A DNA stretch of 64,000 nt. Source: Camarhynchus parvulus (taxonomy: Eukaryota > Chordata > Aves > Passeriformes > Thraupidae). The notes beneath the pieces are model-generated. The model worked only from the letters and a program-made list of their open reading frames with translations. It had not been told where the DNA came from and ran no database searches. Location of the stretch: positions 5,828,001 to 5,892,000 of the forward strand of contig NC_044585.1 in assembly GCF_901933205.1 (NCBI RefSeq), written 5' to 3'. Each line of letters begins with the position of its first letter. Position 1 is the first letter of the stretch. The translations under genes were made by a program, and so were the position numbers. This document shows, piece by piece, positions 60,405 to 64,000 of the stretch.

Positions 60405-60498
60405 AAAATGAAAAAAAGAAGAGAGAGCGAGGGAGAGAGGAGAGAAAGAAGGGAAAGAAGAAGAAGAAAGAGCGGAACAAGGAGAGGCAGGGAAGTCA
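60405..60498. repeat. polypurine tract (GA-rich)
   Basis: Some 90 bases on the plus strand are almost only G and A, with words such as GAGAGAGCGAGGGAGAGAGG and AAGAAGAAGAAAGAG. It lies just upstream of the candidate minus-strand start. Such tracts can form triplex DNA and bind GAGA/SP-type factors. Confidence 0.8.
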
Positions 60499-60660
60499 GC
60501 AGCTAAGCAAGTGCTGTTCCAGTGTGGAACAGCATCGGCTCTGCTCCCTTGCCAGCTAGTTTAGTAATAAGCAATTTCCTGCTTTTGCAATAAATGTTGC
60601 CGCGGCGGGGCTGGGAAAGGGATGGGGATCTGAGTAATTCCCACCGAGGGACCAGGGCTT

Positions 60661-60683
60661 CCCCCCCCCCGAGCCGCCCCCCC
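60661..60683. repeat. C10-gagccg-C7 block
   Basis: Ten C, GAGCCG, then seven C. The minus strand is correspondingly G-rich, with nearby GGG runs (GGGAAGG, TGGGTG) that could complete a G-quadruplex upstream of the candidate start. Confidence 0.8.
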
Positions 60684-61241
60684 TTCCCTGCCACCCACAC
60701 CCCGAAACCCAGCCCGGAGCCTGACCACTGCCTCCCGGCAACCCAAATACTGCTGCTCCCTCCCAGGTTTTGAGCAATGAAAAAGGCATTTATTAAGATT
60801 ATTTCTCCCATCACTGATGAGCTCTTAAGTGTGTGTTAAGAGAAATTATATAGATTATAGCTTGTACATGTGTTGGAATCTGAAATTAGTTTTACACACA
60901 AATTTAGCAAACATCATGCATAGCACTATTTGCATATTAGTTTTTTGTCACTCATATCTATGTGTTAAGGACTGTCGCTGCATTTTGCATCATTCAAAGC
61001 ACAGATACAGACATGGCCTTTGCACCCACTGAATCTGAAGTTTTGGGTTGTGCATTTCTTTTTTAGTTATTTATCTATGGAAGTATATTGGAGGGAAAAG
61101 TTATTTGTGTTATGCATCCCTGGTCCTGCAATATTTCCTTGCACGCTCAACTTAAAGCACATCAGTGATCACACTGAGTAAGAAGGGCTACTCAGATGCT
61201 TACACTGAGTGTGCCCAGCCTGCAAACTCAACCTATCACTT

Positions 61242-61273
61242 TGTAAAATGTTAAGTTCACTTAACATTTTACA
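61242..61273. other. near-perfect 32-bp palindrome
   Basis: TGTAAAATGTTAAGT, then TC, then ACTTAACATTTTACA. The two 15-base arms are exact reverse complements separated by two bases. The flanks (T at 61241, T at 61274) do not continue the pairing. No transposon family with these termini was recognised. Confidence 0.95.
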
Positions 61274-64000
61274 TCTTAATCTTATTGACCATTGCCACAA
61301 AGTACAACTGTGCAGAAATCTGAATTACCCCTTTGTAGCACTCTCTCTCTTCCATAGATAATTATTCTGTAATAACTGGAGAAATGCACATAAACATTTT
61401 TATTGTAATCGTGCACAGGAGTACTTCCACTATCCCATGTAGGAATCACTGTATTAACTCCAAGTATGAGATGATATTTCCTTTCCTTCTGTGCCCTCAC
61501 AGCCACCCATAACCAAAATTCTCTGTAACCTCAGCAAGGCGATTCATTAGTGAAGCTAAGCCTACGTTTAACACATGTCTAATAATTCCCTAATAGCCAC
61601 AATGCCAGTGACTCTCTCAGCCACTTCCTGTGCAGATCCCTGCAGTCTGCATGCCCTTCAGCTGGATCCCAGCTGCAGCCTAAGCTCTCCATCCCTGATA
61701 ATAAAGATATTTTCTAGTTGCTCATCCAGAGTTCAAAGTTTTTGCAGGACATGGTTTCTTCAGCTTTACCAAAGTGGCTTGAGGAGCAAATAAAGATAAG
61801 GCAAATCACAACAGCCATATCAGAAGGGTCTGGACTGGTGGTTTGTTCACAGTACACCCAATAAAGAGCAGAACACTAACAGTGGTGAGAACAGCAAACC
61901 TGACTGTCAGCACAAGACCCAGTGAAGTAGATAAGGATCAATTCAAGACTCTTCCCCCACCAGGAAAGTTAATTTAAGATCGGTGGTGCTGCTCTGAGCT
62001 GTATTTTAAAGCTAAGTGGCCTTGCAAATAGCCAGGGAGGTGTTTCACGCCATTTGTTTCATGCTGTGCCAGAGGAATTGGTAGGCAAATACACAGAAGT
62101 CCTTGCACTATCTAAACAGGGGCTACATGCATCATAGATTCTTTTTTCAGATAAGTTTAGACATTTGGGTTTAGAAAGACCCACTTTTGTGAATCTTTGT
62201 GTGGCATTTCAAGACCTCAACAATGCTACCATCTGCCCTCATCGTCCTTCCTTCCGCTCAAGTTTTCCACCCCAGCACAATCTGTGCCCCTGCCAGTTCA
62301 CAAGCCAACATCTTTGTTCAAACCCGCTTTCATCAGACATTTGAACAAAGGTGCCAGGTTTTTCACAGGAATGGCTTGAGGCACAAGCATTTCAGCCTGT
62401 CTGCCAACTTTGCTAGGCAGGTGTTAACTTTTGAGAGCGAAAGGGAGAAAGAAGTTTGGGAAGATGGACAGAAACATCCCAAAATGAGACCACAAGGTTT
62501 AGTCTAAAAACCTTTACTTGTATTTGGATCCTCTCTAGCTTTGGGAATGATCAGTTTGCAGCATCCCTCAGCAAACTGAGAGATGGACACATTTTCAGTA
62601 GAGAGGAGACAAAAAAAAAAAAAGATAGAAATTAGGTGTCTGGCACCTGGAAATGATATGGTATGATACAACACTGCATTCAGCTTCATATATAGGTGAT
62701 AATTATAAGGTTGGAAAAGAACTAATGAGAAAGTTAGACCTGGCACTGTCACTAGAACCAGGGACATCTGTGGAGAATCTGATGAGCCAAGTTGAAGTAT
62801 GGCCACACCTACCTGGAAAACATCTACAGGCACGCAAGGCAGATACCATGATACCTGTGATGTCTCCAAGCAACCACAGCCAGGGAATTTGCCATCCAAA
62901 CAGAGGGTACACCCTCAAGTTCTGAGAAATCACACCCACTGTGGGCACATCTGGCACTGGTAAAACATGCCCCTGTGTGTGAGAAGCAAACGGGTTGCTC
63001 AGGTGCAGAGAGCTGCATGCTCAGATGAAAGGCTGGATTAGAAGGGTGATGGTGGCACTCTGCTTGCAGACACTGTGGCACAATGGACATGTTCTGGAGG
63101 ATGATTTGGGCTTGTGAATATTTTGAAGAAAGAGACTCTTCTATTTCCAGCTGGACACTTGTCATTAACTGTTTTCTAGTTTTGTTTGACTCTGAGGTTT
63201 TTAGCACTTTACTGAAAGGACCATGGAGAGGAAGGCAGCAGTGAATTGTGCTGGGTGCTCTGCAGACACAGTTGAAAGCTTCAACTTCCTCCTTGGTGTG
63301 TTGATGAATACATTGAATGCAGCACATCCAAGGTAGCTTTGACAAACAGATTTTTGTCCTAACAATATACAAAAAATTTAGAGCAGAATCCAAGGAACAA
63401 GCAGATTGCACACCGTTCTTGTATCTTAGTCCTTAGTATCTATTCACAATAGCTCTGCAATGCTGTTTTCAAGCAGACAAGTTTAATTGGTTGTATCACC
63501 CCCCAATAAGTTATCGTTTGCAAAATACTTAGACTCAAGTCGGTGACTGAAAGCCAGAGGAACTTCAGGGCTTTGGTTTCATTTCAGTTTTCAGCAAACT
63601 GATGGGTTCAGAAGCCGCTCCAGCCCTTTGTAGCAGTGCTAACAGCAAGTTTATATTCATCCTAGAGCAGGAAGAGAGCATGGATAGAATTATTGTGGTG
63701 GCAAGTGAGTGCTGTGTGTGAGGAGTGAAGTCATCTGAGCAAAGAAAATGCCATTGCAGAAAGTAAACAGAATAACGACCAAAGGGTGGCCCTGTGCCCT
63801 TACGGCTCTTCAGTGCCACCTGCCTTCAGTCCCAGCGCTGGTGGATGGCCAGTGCCATCTAGCAGGCAAACTGTTGTTTACAGTAGCGAGCCGGTGGGTA
63901 AAGCTGGGCAGAAAATCTCTCATGAAAAGCAAAAAACTGCAGTTCAAGGAACGAAGCAAAATATACAGGGCAGAGAATGCCAGTTTAGGGCTTATGTCTG

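Larger units (their letters stand above)
60499..64000. other. non-coding stretch, no gene seen
   Basis: GC-rich up to about 60740, then AT-leaning unique-looking DNA. It contains the C-rich block at 60661-60683, the palindrome at 61242-61273 and an A13 run at 62611-62623. The longest frame is 195 codons (62824-63411, minus) and is unrecognised. If the candidate start is right, this is upstream intergenic DNA. Confidence 0.5.

Noticed and set aside
1..64000. CRISPR arrays, operons, tRNA or rRNA genes, viral genes
   Set aside because: The sequence is vertebrate nuclear DNA; no spaced direct-repeat array, cloverleaf-like tRNA or rRNA segment, or endogenous retroviral gene or LTR pair was recognised by eye.

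Overview
The window looks like non-coding DNA from a bird. The clearest evidence is a 3'-end fragment of an avian CR1 LINE at 5457-5968 (minus strand), which keeps the ATTCTATG-type tail and recognisable reverse-transcriptase C-terminal peptides. A second, much shorter CR1 tail relic lies at 54058-54105. Around these are many heavily diverged MIR/L2/L3-type fragments of the kind shared by amniotes. The species, chromosome and gene name cannot be read from the sequence. No protein family was recognised, and the open frames behave like chance frames.

Layout. From 1 to about 58.4 kb the DNA is mostly AT-leaning and gene-free: old interspersed repeats, short microsatellites, homopolymer runs, one 32-bp-period minisatellite (46.2-46.3 kb) and several small GC-rich pockets. 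The most notable pocket is a CpG-dense patch at 31.8-32.0 kb with a good minus-strand splice donor 170 bases away. At about 58.45 kb the base composition changes abruptly into a CpG island of nearly 2 kb (about 58.45-60.40 kb). From about 60.5 kb to the end the DNA is ordinary AT-leaning intergenic or intronic sequence, apart from a polypurine tract, a poly-C block and a near-perfect 32-bp palindrome at 61242-61273.

Interpretation. The CpG island is the only convincing gene-regulatory object. Its right edge carries a YY1-type initiator-proximal motif, a TGACGT half-site and a DR1-like nuclear-receptor site. All three lie close to a candidate non-coding first exon on the minus strand that ends at a splice donor at 60227/60226 and holds three very short upstream reading frames. 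If that reading is right, the 58 kb to the left is the first intron of a long minus-strand gene whose coding exons lie outside the window, and the 32-kb CpG patch could be an alternative promoter. This is inference: the donor is not ideal, and a plus-strand donor inside the island (59694/59695) leaves bidirectional or opposite transcription open. I did not find a multi-gene system or anything that is demonstrably a new biological system.
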